Source: Rhizophagus irregularis (lineage: Eukaryota > Glomeromycota > Glomeromycetes > Glomerales > Glomeraceae). From it: 64,000 nucleotides of DNA. Location of the stretch: contig NC_089448.1 of NCBI RefSeq assembly GCF_026210795.1, forward strand, positions 248,001 to 312,000. Direction: 5' to 3'. This document shows positions 1 to 10,080 of the stretch, in pieces (position 1 is the stretch's first letter; each line of letters starts with the position of its first letter). The position numbers were made by a program, and so were the translations under genes. A model generated the notes under the pieces. It worked only from the letters and a program-made list of their open reading frames with translations, did not search any database and was not told where the DNA came from.

Positions 1-2948
1 AGTCCAATTTTTAAAATTCATTATTAAATTATTTATTTGACATGATTCACACCATTTGATATATATTGATGTATATATTTCACCACATGTTTCACAATGA
101 TTTTCGTTTTCAAGAACTAAAACATAATTTTTTGTATTTGGATTTTGTGATATTCCATATATTTTAGGAGGATTATAAATATAACTATCCTCATCTATTA
201 CAATATCATATGGTTTAATTTGCTAAAATATAAAAGACTTTTACTATATGTGTAAAGTATTAAAATTGAATCATAAATAAATTTGAAATTTCATACCTCA
301 TTTAAACATTCACTGGTAATATCTTGTGAATTATGTAAGTATTTTAAAGTAACTCCTTTGTTCTGAATTCTTTTCCATTTATAATAGTCATAATCTAACA
401 AACCATTCATCCAATTTGCTGAATATAATGTAAAAAAATCACCTTGGATTATTTTTTCTATATTATTAAACTGATTATATGGTATCCATTCAACTACATT
501 ATTATTATGCTCTTTAATTCTTAATTGCATATCTTGGATAACTTCATCAATTATTTCATTTCCACTAGTCCAATTTACAAAATTTTGCTTTAAATTATTT
601 ATTTGACATGGATTGCACCATTTATAACTTCTATCTTTATACAACATTCCACAGTTTTCACAACACCAATCTTGAAGTACCATAATATAATCTTTTGAGT
701 CTGGGTTTTGAGAAATTCCATATACTTTAATAATATTATTACCATAATTTTCATGATTTTCAATATTAGATAGTTCTATATGTTTATTAAATAATTTACT
801 CGCACTAATAACTTTATTACGTATACGTTTTTCATTAATATATGTTTCTATCTGTAAAATATAAGAAAATCATTAATATTAGTAAGTAAATAAATTGATA
901 AAGAAACCAGAAATCATACCTCATTTAAAAATTTATCAGTATTATACTGTAAAGTATTTAAGCTTATTAAAGTAACTTTTTCATTAGGCTTCCTTTCCCA
1001 TTTCATTTTATCATAATTATAATATAATGGACCATTTATAAATATTACTGAATACAATTTAGCATCTTCATATAACACCTCCATCTCGATATTATTAAAC
1101 TGATTAAATGGTATCCATTCGATTATTGTATCATTTAATTTATCAATCTTTAATTGCATTTGTTGTATAAATTCGTCAATTTTTTCACTTTCACTGGTCC
1201 AGCTTGTAAAATTTCGTTTTAAATCATTTATTAGGCATTGTTTGCACCATTTATACCTTATACTACTAAATATATTGTTACAGATTTCACAATAACCATT
1301 TTGAAGTACCATAATATAATCCCTTGTAGTCGGATTTTGGGATATTCCATATATTTTAATAATATCATCATATTCAACAAAATAGGATTTAATCTATTAT
1401 AATATATAAAAATATTATTAAAAGTGCGTAAAATAAATTACGAAAGATTAAAATTTATACCTCATTTAGAAATTTATTGGTCATATCATTATTTTGTTGA
1501 TTACTCAAAAATTTTAAGGCAATTTCTTTATTAGGCATTCTTTCTTGTTCCATTTTATCATAATTATATTCTAATAAACCATCTGTCCATATTGCTGAAT
1601 ATAATGGAGTGGAATTATCTTTATTAAGTTTTTTGATATCATTAAACTGATTAAATGGTATCCATTCAACTATTACATCATCATGTTTATTAATTTTTAA
1701 TTGCATTTCTTGAATTAATTCATTAATTTTTTCATTTCCACTAGTCCAATTTGCAAAATTTTGTTTTAAATTATTAATTTGACATGGGTTACACCATTTA
1801 TATCTTACATATGTATAAATTTTACCACAGTATTCACAATAACAATCTTGAAGTATGAGAATATAATTTTTTGTATCTGGGTTTTGAGATATTCCATATA
1901 ATTTAATAATATAATCTTCAATAAACTTTGGTTTATCCTGATAAAATATATAAAAAATTAATAAAGTACTTAAAATGAATAATAAGTAGCAATTAAAACT
2001 TTCATACCTCATTATAATTTAAAGAATCACCAAAATTTATTAAATTAATTTTTTCATTAGGTTTCCTTTTCCATTCCATTTTATCATAATTGTAGCATAA
2101 CGGTCCATTCATCCAAATTGCTGAATATAGTGACATGCCTATTTCTTTGATATAATTAAACTGGTCATATGGTATCCATTCAGATATTGTATCATCTAGA
2201 TTATCAATTTTTAACTGGATTTCTTGAATCAATTTATCAACTATTTCGTCTCCACTAGTCCAATTTACGAAATTTTGTTTTAAATTATTTATTTGACATG
2301 GTTTACACCATTTATGCTTTATATCTGTATAAATTTTACCACAGTTGTCACAATAACAATCTTGAAGTACCATGATATAATCTTTTGTATCTATATTTTG
2401 AGATATTCCATATATAGTAATCATATTACTATGATCGTCATTTTCAATAGTATATGATTTAGCCTGTTAAAATATAAAATAATTACTTTAATATAAAAAC
2501 AGATTAAATTATATTAAATTATAAAAGTTTCAAAAAAAAAATTTCTTACCTCTCTTAAAAATTCATTAATAATATTATTTTGTGAATCAACTAAATATTT
2601 TAAAACAACCTTTTTATTAGGAATCCTATTCCGTTCTATTTTCTCATAATTAAATTTTAATGGACCATCAACCCATAATGCTGAATTTATTATATTATAA
2701 TTATCTTTGTCCATTTCTTTAATACCATTAAATTGATTATATGGTATCCATTCAACTATCATATCATCATAATTTTCAATTTTTAGTTGCATTTCTTGAA
2801 TTAATTCATCAATTTTTTCGTTACCACTGGTCCAGTTTGTAAAATTTTGCTTTAAATCATTTATTTGACATGGTTCGCACCATTTATAGTTAATTTCTGT
2901 GTATATCTCACCACATTTTCTACATGTAATATCATCTTGAGATGACAT
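1..2948 (-). CDS. Serial zinc-ribbon / degenerate kinase N-lobe repeat protein, 3' end outside the window
   Basis: Seen: the gene reads leftward from an ATG at 2948. Exons are 2948-2550, 2463-2008, 1937-1461, 1393-920, 851-297 and 222 to beyond the left edge. Introns are 67-86 bp with GT-AG ends. Every complete exon is a multiple of three (399, 456, 477, 474, 555), so the frame runs straight through. Each module has a CxxC...WCxxC ribbon, a WTSGN-(I)D helix, the EWIPYNQFN segment, a YSAxW strand and a VxLK-like strand ending F-L-N-E. The next exon opens with the IYGISQNPDTKDYI strand and runs into a new ribbon. Known: these are N-lobe segments of the kinase family at 23351. Missing: the Gly-rich loop in all modules, and HxD, DFG and APE altogether. 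Inference: a non-catalytic repeat protein, possibly a binding scaffold. An ATG at 3005 would add 19 residues; I prefer 2948 because the ribbon follows directly. The alternative is a decaying pseudogene, but no stop is seen across six modules. Confidence 0.75.
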
Positions 2949-3528
2949 TGTGATTTCGAGTTGTTTTTTTCGAGAGAGAAATATGTTTAGTATTATGATC
3001 GGCATAAAAATGAAGTTGCATCATACAAATTTCGTGTGATGTGCGACTGATCAACAAATTAATGATTAATAGCTTTTGTTCACATTTACACCAATTTATT
3101 TGTGTGACAAATAGAACTGAAAAGAGGATGAATGGAGAATTTAATATTCTAGACGAAACTGTTTTATGATTGGCGAAACAATTTCGCCTTTTGAAGACAA
3201 ATTCCGGAACTTGGATCAAACTTCTGAAACGTGCCCAAACTTCCGTAATCTCCGGAAATATTAGAAATACACACAAAATGTGTTAAAATGGTTGCGGTAT
3301 TAACTTTGTAATTATCGTGTTATTATCATAAAATTCACGTTGCATCAGTAATTTCTGTTAAACGTCTCTGCATCTAAATTTAATGTATTACTCAATTGTT
3401 TAATATTAATACGGTGTAATAGAAATATCTGCCAATCAAATTACTTTTTAGGTTACGGGAAATTTCGGTAAGCTTAGTTCATAAAAAAAATGCCCCCAGG
3501 GAGTTTTCGAAGTTTCGGATGTGCAAAA
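2949..3528. other. Upstream region of the module-repeat gene, no gene seen
   Basis: Open frames here are short and lack recognisable motifs. The stretch immediately upstream of the ATG should hold the promoter of the gene at 1-2948. I see no clear TATA element or other motif to commit to. Confidence 0.4.
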
Positions 3529-3969
3529 TAGAGCTGCGACCCGTTACCCGTTTACACAGGTACATATCTGGGTATACTCGAGTATCTGGGTCATGGAATA
3601 GCAAATGGGCAAAAATGGGTAAATACCCATTTTGTATCCGTTTTGTGTTGATACACATATACCCGGGTATTACTCGGGATAATTACTCCAACCGAAAATT
3701 TTGCCAGAGTTAAGATGTTAACTCTGGCCAGAATTTTAATGCCGGCCAGAATTATAAAGGGTTATATGGATTTTCATCCGAATGAAATTATAATTTTTTT
3801 TTTATTTTTCAAAGTTTAAACAATATCTAAATTCAAGATTTGTATATTTATTGTAAAAAAGAATTGATATTTATCCGGGTAATACCCGGATATTATTCGA
3901 GTCATATCTGATAAAAAGGCAAACGGGTATAAACGAGTAATACCCGTTATGGAGTCGGGCAATACTTGA
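3529..3969. mobile_element. Possible hAT-like MITE rich in ACCCG/CGGGT motifs
   Basis: The left end reads TAGAGCTGCGACCCG and is followed by several acccgggt-type inverted motifs. The right end carries the same motif class in reverse (cgggtat...acccgttatggagtcggg). TAGAG fits the YARNG start known for hAT termini. The right end is diverged and I found no target duplication, so the borders are approximate. No coding capacity. Confidence 0.35.
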
Positions 3970-4313
3970 TCGACGGTAAACTAATTTCACCAAGTTTCGG
4001 GGGTTTCGCCTGCCAAAAGGTTTTGGTCTTACTCAAACATTAAATAGGATAAATAAAATTGGTCTCTTTTATTAAAAACGATCAAAAAAATGATTTTTCC
4101 ATTAAAATATAAAACAATCAGTCTCTTTATTATTAAAAATGAAAAATAATGTAAAATTTGTTAATAGCACTTTTCAATAGTAAAATAATGATATAATACA
4201 TCAAAATGAGGGTGCAATATAAGATAGATAAATGTAAATAGTTTTTTTTAAAAAAAAAAAATTGAGTGAAATTCATAGCAAATTGCTTAGGCTTCGATAT
4301 TATTAAACTTATA

Positions 4314-4727
4314 CAGTCAGACCTCTATGTACCGATATCCTATGTACCGATAATTGCCTGTACCGATAAATTTTCTATGTCCCGTTTCACAATTAATAAA
4401 AAAATCTCGTTGTACCGATATTATATATGGTTTCACGATGTAACGATACTTTTCTTTGCCCCTTTATAATTAATACATAGTAAGATGTACCGATACTTTA
4501 GGTTACACTGGCATTAATTCGGGTCAACACTATGAATTTGGCCGGAGTTAACATAAAGGTTCCATCCAAATCACATGACATTTTAATATATTGGAGTTTA
4601 CATAATGCTGGCAAGAATTGGATTTTGGCCCGCATTATGATTCACTGATGACGGTTATGTAACGATAATTTGATATACCGATATATTTTCCCCAAAACAA
4701 CAGTATCGGTACATAGAGGTCCGACTG
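4314..4727. mobile_element. Non-autonomous Tc1/mariner (pogo/Tigger-like) TIR element
   Basis: The two ends are inverted copies of CAGTCRGACCTCTATGTACC continuing into GATA, with one mismatch, and TA lies directly outside both ends. The CAGT..GACCTC start and TA duplication are typical of pogo/Fot/Tigger elements. The 414 bp contain no transposase, and GTACCGATA repeats occur at both ends. It is a MITE. Confidence 0.75.
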
Positions 4728-4899
4728 TATAATAGATAAAAACGATAAATAGAATTTTCATCTTTTTTTATTTGCTTTTTTTCAAATTAGTATTCTAAGG
4801 ATCAAATTTGCATAATTAGTTTTAATTTAAACTGGAAAATGCCAAAACAACGTGTGTTATTCATACCACCATTATTTTCACTAGGAGCTGTATAATTAA

Positions 4900-5503
4900 T
4901 TGCTGGTCCGCCACTCAACGGTACAAAATGATCGGCAATCTATAATTAATTTCGACGGACTTTTATATATTAAATACTATTGCTCTGGAATGGTGTTTGC
5001 ACTATCTTAAAAACACGTCACAACAACATAAATACTTCAAAAATTTACTAGAAAAAGGTATTACATTACCTGGGTGTATTTTCCAAACCCGGTAGGATCA
5101 TGGTGTGCCAAAAAAAAAAACTAAAAAGAAAAATAAAAAAATATATTTTTTTTTTGTTATTTTGTTAATTTGGTAAAGAAAATAATATATATTTTTCAAT
5201 AGTGTAAAAAAAACCTCGTAAAATTTGCAAAATTCGTGTATAAAAAATCTTACCTTAACTAAAATATAAGGTGGAATGGTGACTTCCTCCAAGGTAAACT
5301 TGTTAAATTTTATATCGAACAATAAAAAAATTTTTTTTTGTGGCTTATTCACGTTTAATGTTATTGATTGGCGAGTCATCGTTACATTTAAACGTGACCT
5401 TGTGGGACAAATCAACATCAAAATATGCCAATTAACGTAATTCATATAAAATCTGCGCCGGATCTACAAATTAATTTTGTACCGTTGAGTGACGGACCGG
5501 CAA
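4900..5503. mobile_element. Non-autonomous TIR element flanked by TTAA
   Basis: Inverted ends begin TTGCYGGTCCGYCACTCAAC and continue as GGTACAAAAT, with two transition differences, and TTAA borders both sides. TTAA duplications are known for piggyBac and Kolobok superfamilies. No transposase is present. The A-rich open frame inside (minus, about 5098-5445) has no known motif. The superfamily assignment is inference from the TTAA alone. Confidence 0.6.
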
Positions 5504-6357
5504 TTAAGGGATAAAGTCCTAAATAAATATAAAAAAAGATCTAAATTACCGCAGATCTATTTTAATCTTTTCATTCAATTTTGACGCTAAAGACATGAAT
5601 TAAAAATATTTTTATTACCGTAGTTACTGACAAATAATAATAGAAAAATTTCTGTATTTTTTATTTAGATTTACCTCAGTCAATGTATCTGCTAGTCTAT
5701 TCTAAAAGTCACTTTGCCTTAACGAAGTATCAGTGATATTGAATCTAACGGAAAAAATATGTAATCGATCAAGGATCAGAAATAAGAAAATAAAAATTAA
5801 GAAAACATGGTGGAGATCTCCCATATTTTGTGCAGCAATCCATTCCTTTTCACTCCAATAACAAAAATCTAAGTTAAGATTAGGAAGAAGAAATATATAA
5901 AAGTTATACTTACACTTCCTCAGGGGAGTTTTTAGTAAAATTATTATTATTAATGTCTAATGACATTAGTATGAAATAATTTATTAAGATTTACTATATA
6001 CAAAATAAAATTAAAGTTTAAAAGTATATTGATAAATTAATTACAAGAGTCTTCAAAGAATTATAATATCGATAAAATAATTTATTTGATCAAATTATTA
6101 AATAATTTTCCATTCTGGCTTTTTTTTAAAAAAAAAGTTATGCAAAAAGCTAAAAAGTTTGAAAAAGTGATATTATGAAAGAAACCTAGTATTTTTCTAA
6201 AATAGGAAAATCCAAAATGAAAACAAATTTATTAATTAAATGGAACTGATTATATATTTCAATTTGATAGAATATTTACAAAAATCTGAACTCGATAATA
6301 AATATATTAATAGCTCGTGTTTAATTTGAAATAATATTTTGTATACAGTATATATTA
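5504..6357. other. AT-rich intergenic DNA, nothing recognised
   Basis: I see no coding frame, RNA gene or repeat with clear borders. A short poly-T/poly-A inverted tract occurs near 6120-6140. Confidence 0.4.
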
Positions 6358-6690
6358 TTGAACGGGGAGTGCGGTCAGTCGGTCACAGTCCGAATGATTG
6401 GATAAAATGGTTTAGTGGCCTTAATGAAGGGCCCTGTGACGATATAGCCTCGTATTCAATAAAAATGTTATCGTTCTGACGCATTTAATAATTAGAACAT
6501 CATAATTAAGCTTTATTTAACTTTCTATAAATTTCATTTTTATGTTATTTTAATCCACTTTATAAGTTTTATTTATAAAATATCATTTACACCATATTTT
6601 TTACTCCACTTTACTATATCAATCATATATTATTGCTATGCCTAATAAAAATATCAATCTATGAATGAAAATCTGCATGATCCTATTATA
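6358..6690 (-). repeat. Dispersed repeat, short copy, with a 102-bp TIR core
   Basis: The reverse complement of this stretch matches 56530-57180 along most of its length, including the phrases AGGATCATGCAGATTTTCAT and GATATTTTTATTAG. It contains a core at 6358-6459 bordered by TA, with ends TTGAAC..GTCACAG like those of the larger core at 56751-57175. The core here is internally deleted. It lies just downstream of the F-box gene at 6698. Confidence 0.6.
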
Positions 6691-6697
6691 ACTTCTT

Positions 6698-8203
6698 TCA
6701 TATATACATAAAATGATAGTCAATTTCATCTACAAATAAACTATGTTTAAAAATTTTGATTACTCCATATTCTTGATATTTATTGATCAGTTTTTCATAA
6801 TTTTCTCTTTCATAAATAGGATCAGATGTAAGTATGGAAATTGCAGGTCTACCTCTCCATTTTTCTAAGAAATCCTCCAAGTTTTCTAAAGAAAATTTAA
6901 AATCCTCATAAAACCTAATTTCTTTTAAATTAGTCGGTGCTGATCTAACTAATATTTCTAATAAAATTTTCCCATTTTCCAAAATTTTTTCACTAGTTTC
7001 AATTTTATCCACATTATATATAATTATTAATAGTGATTTTATATTTTGACAAATCTTTAATAATTTTTCAAATTCGGCGAAATGTTCTTCTGATGGTGGA
7101 AATGTAATTGTCAAATATTCAATTGAAGGACAATTTTCATAAATTTTACGAATAAAATTGAGAGAATCTTCATTAAAGTTATTACATTCATATTCAATAG
7201 CATTTTCGGGTTTAAATAAAATTTTTTTGATACATCTTCCACTATTTTCAATCATACTAGGAATTACACTAAAACTATTCCACTCTAAACTAAGGATTTC
7301 AAGATCATGATAAACCTGTATTCTCAATTGTTCTAATTGTTCATTAGTAAACAAACGATAATCATTAAGCGTTAATATTTTTAATTTATATAATTTTGGA
7401 AGTATCTTTTGAAGTGATGTCTCTTCAATATTATCTACATATTGGAAATATATTCTTAAATAATTGAGACTATCTGCCTTTTTTTCTAACGCACAAAAAA
7501 CTTCTTCATAAGGATCTTCTGTAAGAATATCATCATCAAAATAATCTTTCCATTCAAAATGTTTTAAGTTATTCTGAACTTCAATAAACTTAACAATTCC
7601 GTGATTGGGTTTTGGGTCCGTATTAATAATGATAAGACTCTGTATATATTGACATAATGATGACAATCCATAAAAGTATGAAGAATCAATAGACGTATCA
7701 CATTTTAATTCACAAAGTGAATCCAGACGAGCCTTAGCTTCTGGAAAATAAAATATTTGATGCTTAATTGATCTCATATCTAAATACTTCAATTCTGGAC
7801 ATCTTTTCATAAAGAAATAATAAAATTTTTGTTGCATAAAAAATTGATTATAAACCAAAGGTGATCCAATAGAAATTATACTATTAATAGTATTTACATT
7901 GAAACTTCTACAATAAGAAAAATAATCAAACAAGTGTGACTGGTTTGAACCTGAAGGTATTTGGATTCTTTGATTTGTTATGAACTCTTTTATATCATCA
8001 AATAAATAGTGAAAAATAATGATGAATAAAGAACGTTTATTATTATAATTAATACCATTGTAGCGCCAAGGATTCCTCCATAAAATTGGAACCACAGTTT
8101 CACACCAAAGTCTATTGACCATTAGACATGAAAAGAGAGATTTAGAATCTTCCTGTAATTCTTCAAATATTAAGAAAAGAATATCTTTATTGAGTTTGGA
8201 CAT
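6698..8203 (-). CDS. F-box protein with LRR-like C-terminal region
   Basis: Intronless, 501 aa. The first ~45 residues are an F-box: LNKDILFLIFEEL, then SLFSCLMVNRLWC and a LWRNPW end. Known role: F-box proteins join target proteins to Skp1-Cullin-F-box ubiquitin ligases. The rest shows irregular leucine-rich segments (ELKYLDMRSIKHQIF, then a CDTSIDSSYF motif, CQNIKSLL, SAPTNLKEIRF, WRGRPAISIL). These align by eye with the genes at 15308, 33359, 38367, 41437 and 45421, so this is one recent subfamily. The ATG is the shared MSKLNKD start. The upstream block at 8370-8465 is shared with those paralogs. No break is seen. Confidence 0.9.
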   Translation of the reverse strand: MSKLNKDILFLIFEELQEDSKSLFSCLMVNRLWCETVVPILWRNPWRYNGINYNNKRSLFIIIFHYLFDDIKEFITNQRIQIPSGSNQSHLFDYFSYCRSFNVNTINSIISIGSPLVYNQFFMQQKFYYFFMKRCPELKYLDMRSIKHQIFYFPEAKARLDSLCELKCDTSIDSSYFYGLSSLCQYIQSLIIINTDPKPNHGIVKFIEVQNNLKHFEWKDYFDDDILTEDPYEEVFCALEKKADSLNYLRIYFQYVDNIEETSLQKILPKLYKLKILTLNDYRLFTNEQLEQLRIQVYHDLEILSLEWNSFSVIPSMIENSGRCIKKILFKPENAIEYECNNFNEDSLNFIRKIYENCPSIEYLTITFPPSEEHFAEFEKLLKICQNIKSLLIIIYNVDKIETSEKILENGKILLEILVRSAPTNLKEIRFYEDFKFSLENLEDFLEKWRGRPAISILTSDPIYERENYEKLINKYQEYGVIKIFKHSLFVDEIDYHFMYI

Positions 8204-8369
8204 TCTTAATTCAGAAAAAAAAATAAAAATAAGATAGCTTAAAAAAAAAATCTTTTTACAACTAAAACTTTAAAGTATTTTCAAAATGATTTTTACAAGT
8301 ACAAAAAAAAAATACAAATAAAAGTACTTTTTTATATTACCGGAAATCCAACTCCGATCAATTTGCTAA

Positions 8370-8465
8370 ATTGGATTGTTCTGTGTGACCATTAATTTAA
8401 TCAAATGACACAAGTAATGTTCCACAACAGCGAAAATTAATAAACCATCAACATCATGTGATTGG
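8370..8465 (-). promoter_or_regulatory. Conserved upstream block of the F-box subfamily, copy 1
   Basis: Located ~170-260 bp before the ATG of the F-box gene at 6698-8203. It contains TTCTGTGTGACC, AATCAAATGA and a GTTCCACA motif, matching blocks before the paralogs at 15308, 33359, 38367, 41437 and 45421. It could be a promoter element or simply co-duplicated flank. Confidence 0.45.
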
Positions 8466-8837
8466 TTATTAAAATCCATATAATTAAAAAAATTTAAAAA
8501 CTTTTGTAACGTTTAAATTACCTGTATAAATAAATTCTAAATTTTTCAACCTTACTTCCATTGGCCAGTTTATTATGTGACGTTAAACAAACTCAAAAAA
8601 GCGAAATTCATACGCCGATCATATAATTCCCAGCCACCAATTCTGGTACAAAGCAACAGGTTACAACTAGTATATTTGAAAAAAACACCATTATTGAATT
8701 TTTTTGGTAATAATATAACCTATAATAGTATATTATAATTGTGAACATTTGCAAATGCAATTAGAAATGAGAATTTAACCAATCAATTATTACTAAATAT
8801 AATCCAATCACGTTATTACTATCTCGACTTTGCCATT

Positions 8838-9410
8838 ATATTGACGATGAAAGTAAGGTTGATGATTTAGTGAATTAAATTAATTATTAGCTATAGTATA
8901 ATTGATAGCTTAATTACTCTATAATGTACTAGCTGCTGTAACCTGTTGCGTTGCAACAGGATAATTTATGCCGGATTACACAGTGCGTAGGACTACTAGT
9001 AGGTTTATACCAATTTATACCCATGGCCTTTTTCCTTTTTTTTGCTACTGGCTTATCTTACTTTTTACATAATCTTTTTAAGTAGTTGCCATATTTCTTT
9101 CATATATTATTCATTAGTATTTTGGAAGCATATCTGGTTTATTATTTATAATCAATATAATCAATTTTTTTTTATATCATTAAAATTTACTACAGCTTAT
9201 TAGAGGATAAAGATAACCAAAAAAAAAAATTGCAATAAATAATGAACAATAAAAAACATAATAACAAAAAAATCCTTCTTTACTGACATTATTAGTTATT
9301 AATAATTAATAAATAAAAATTCAACAAATTGTATAATAGTAAAACCCATGTTATTACATGTATTTATTTGGGATTTACATTGTAAATAGTAATATTTGCT
9401 AAGTCATAAT
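8838..9410 (+). repeat. Copy of a kinase-gene last exon plus downstream flank
   Basis: 8838-8877 reads as the last exon of the kinase gene at 23351 (residues IDDESKVDDLVN, then stop) without the rest of the gene. The following ~500 bp also match 24930-25375, including GCTGCTGTAACC and CCCATGGCC phrases. This is a pseudogene fragment carried by a segmental duplication. Confidence 0.75.
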
Positions 9411-10080
9411 TTTAACAATTTGTTAAAAAAAAAAATATTATGAATATCAAAATAACCATTGTCCGAAGCATACTAGCAGGGCTCATTCAAGATCATATAA
9501 TATCTTCTGTCATGCTGCGCCTATGGTAAATGAAAAATTTTGGGATCATGTTAACATAAGTGATTATGTATTTATAATGTTTCAGCCTTCAGGTTCCCAT
9601 TACTAGTGAACTATATACAACTTTATACAAATTTGCTGGATTTTTTGATCATTTTAAATAAAAAAAATATTTTTTTATACTTTTATTTGAAATTTAAAAA
9701 ATACTTATTCACAAATGTCTACAGTAAATTACTTTTTAGAGTTATATTTGTAAGAAGAGAAAAAAAGAAAGAGAAAAAAAGAAATTAAAGCAATAGTAAG
9801 CATATTAAAATTTTGATAAACAAATTTATCAATAAATATTGATAAAATACTTGTATAGAATATGAAAGAAATATAAGAAAAATAACATAATATAACACAA
9901 TATTACACAAATATTATAAAAAAATAACAAAATAATGACTTCATAAAATAAAAGTATTTTTATTATCATTATACAGTAGAGGTTGGTTTACAATAAGATT
10001 TCTTAATAAATAATATATAACTCAAAGATATCTTTATTTTCAGCTATTTAAATGATCATTTATATTTATATGATTTAATT
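9411..10080. other. AT-rich intergenic DNA, nothing recognised
   Basis: Low-complexity A/T-rich sequence. A 60-codon open frame at 9606-9788 is K/F-rich and has no motif, so I do not call it. Confidence 0.4.

Noticed and set aside
297-2948. Five separate small zinc-finger genes
   Set aside because: Each piece lacks its own plausible start except the first, all end at a GAG|GTAAG or GAG|GTAT donor, and the following acceptors keep frame. One spliced gene explains them better.
2932-3276. 114-codon minus-strand open frame overlapping the start of the module gene
   Set aside because: Overlaps exon 1 in another frame and shows no motif; the kinase-module frame is clearly the real one.
5098-5445. 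115-codon minus-strand frame with a hydrophobic end
   Set aside because: Lies wholly inside a non-autonomous TIR element and its end is a low-complexity F/L tract.
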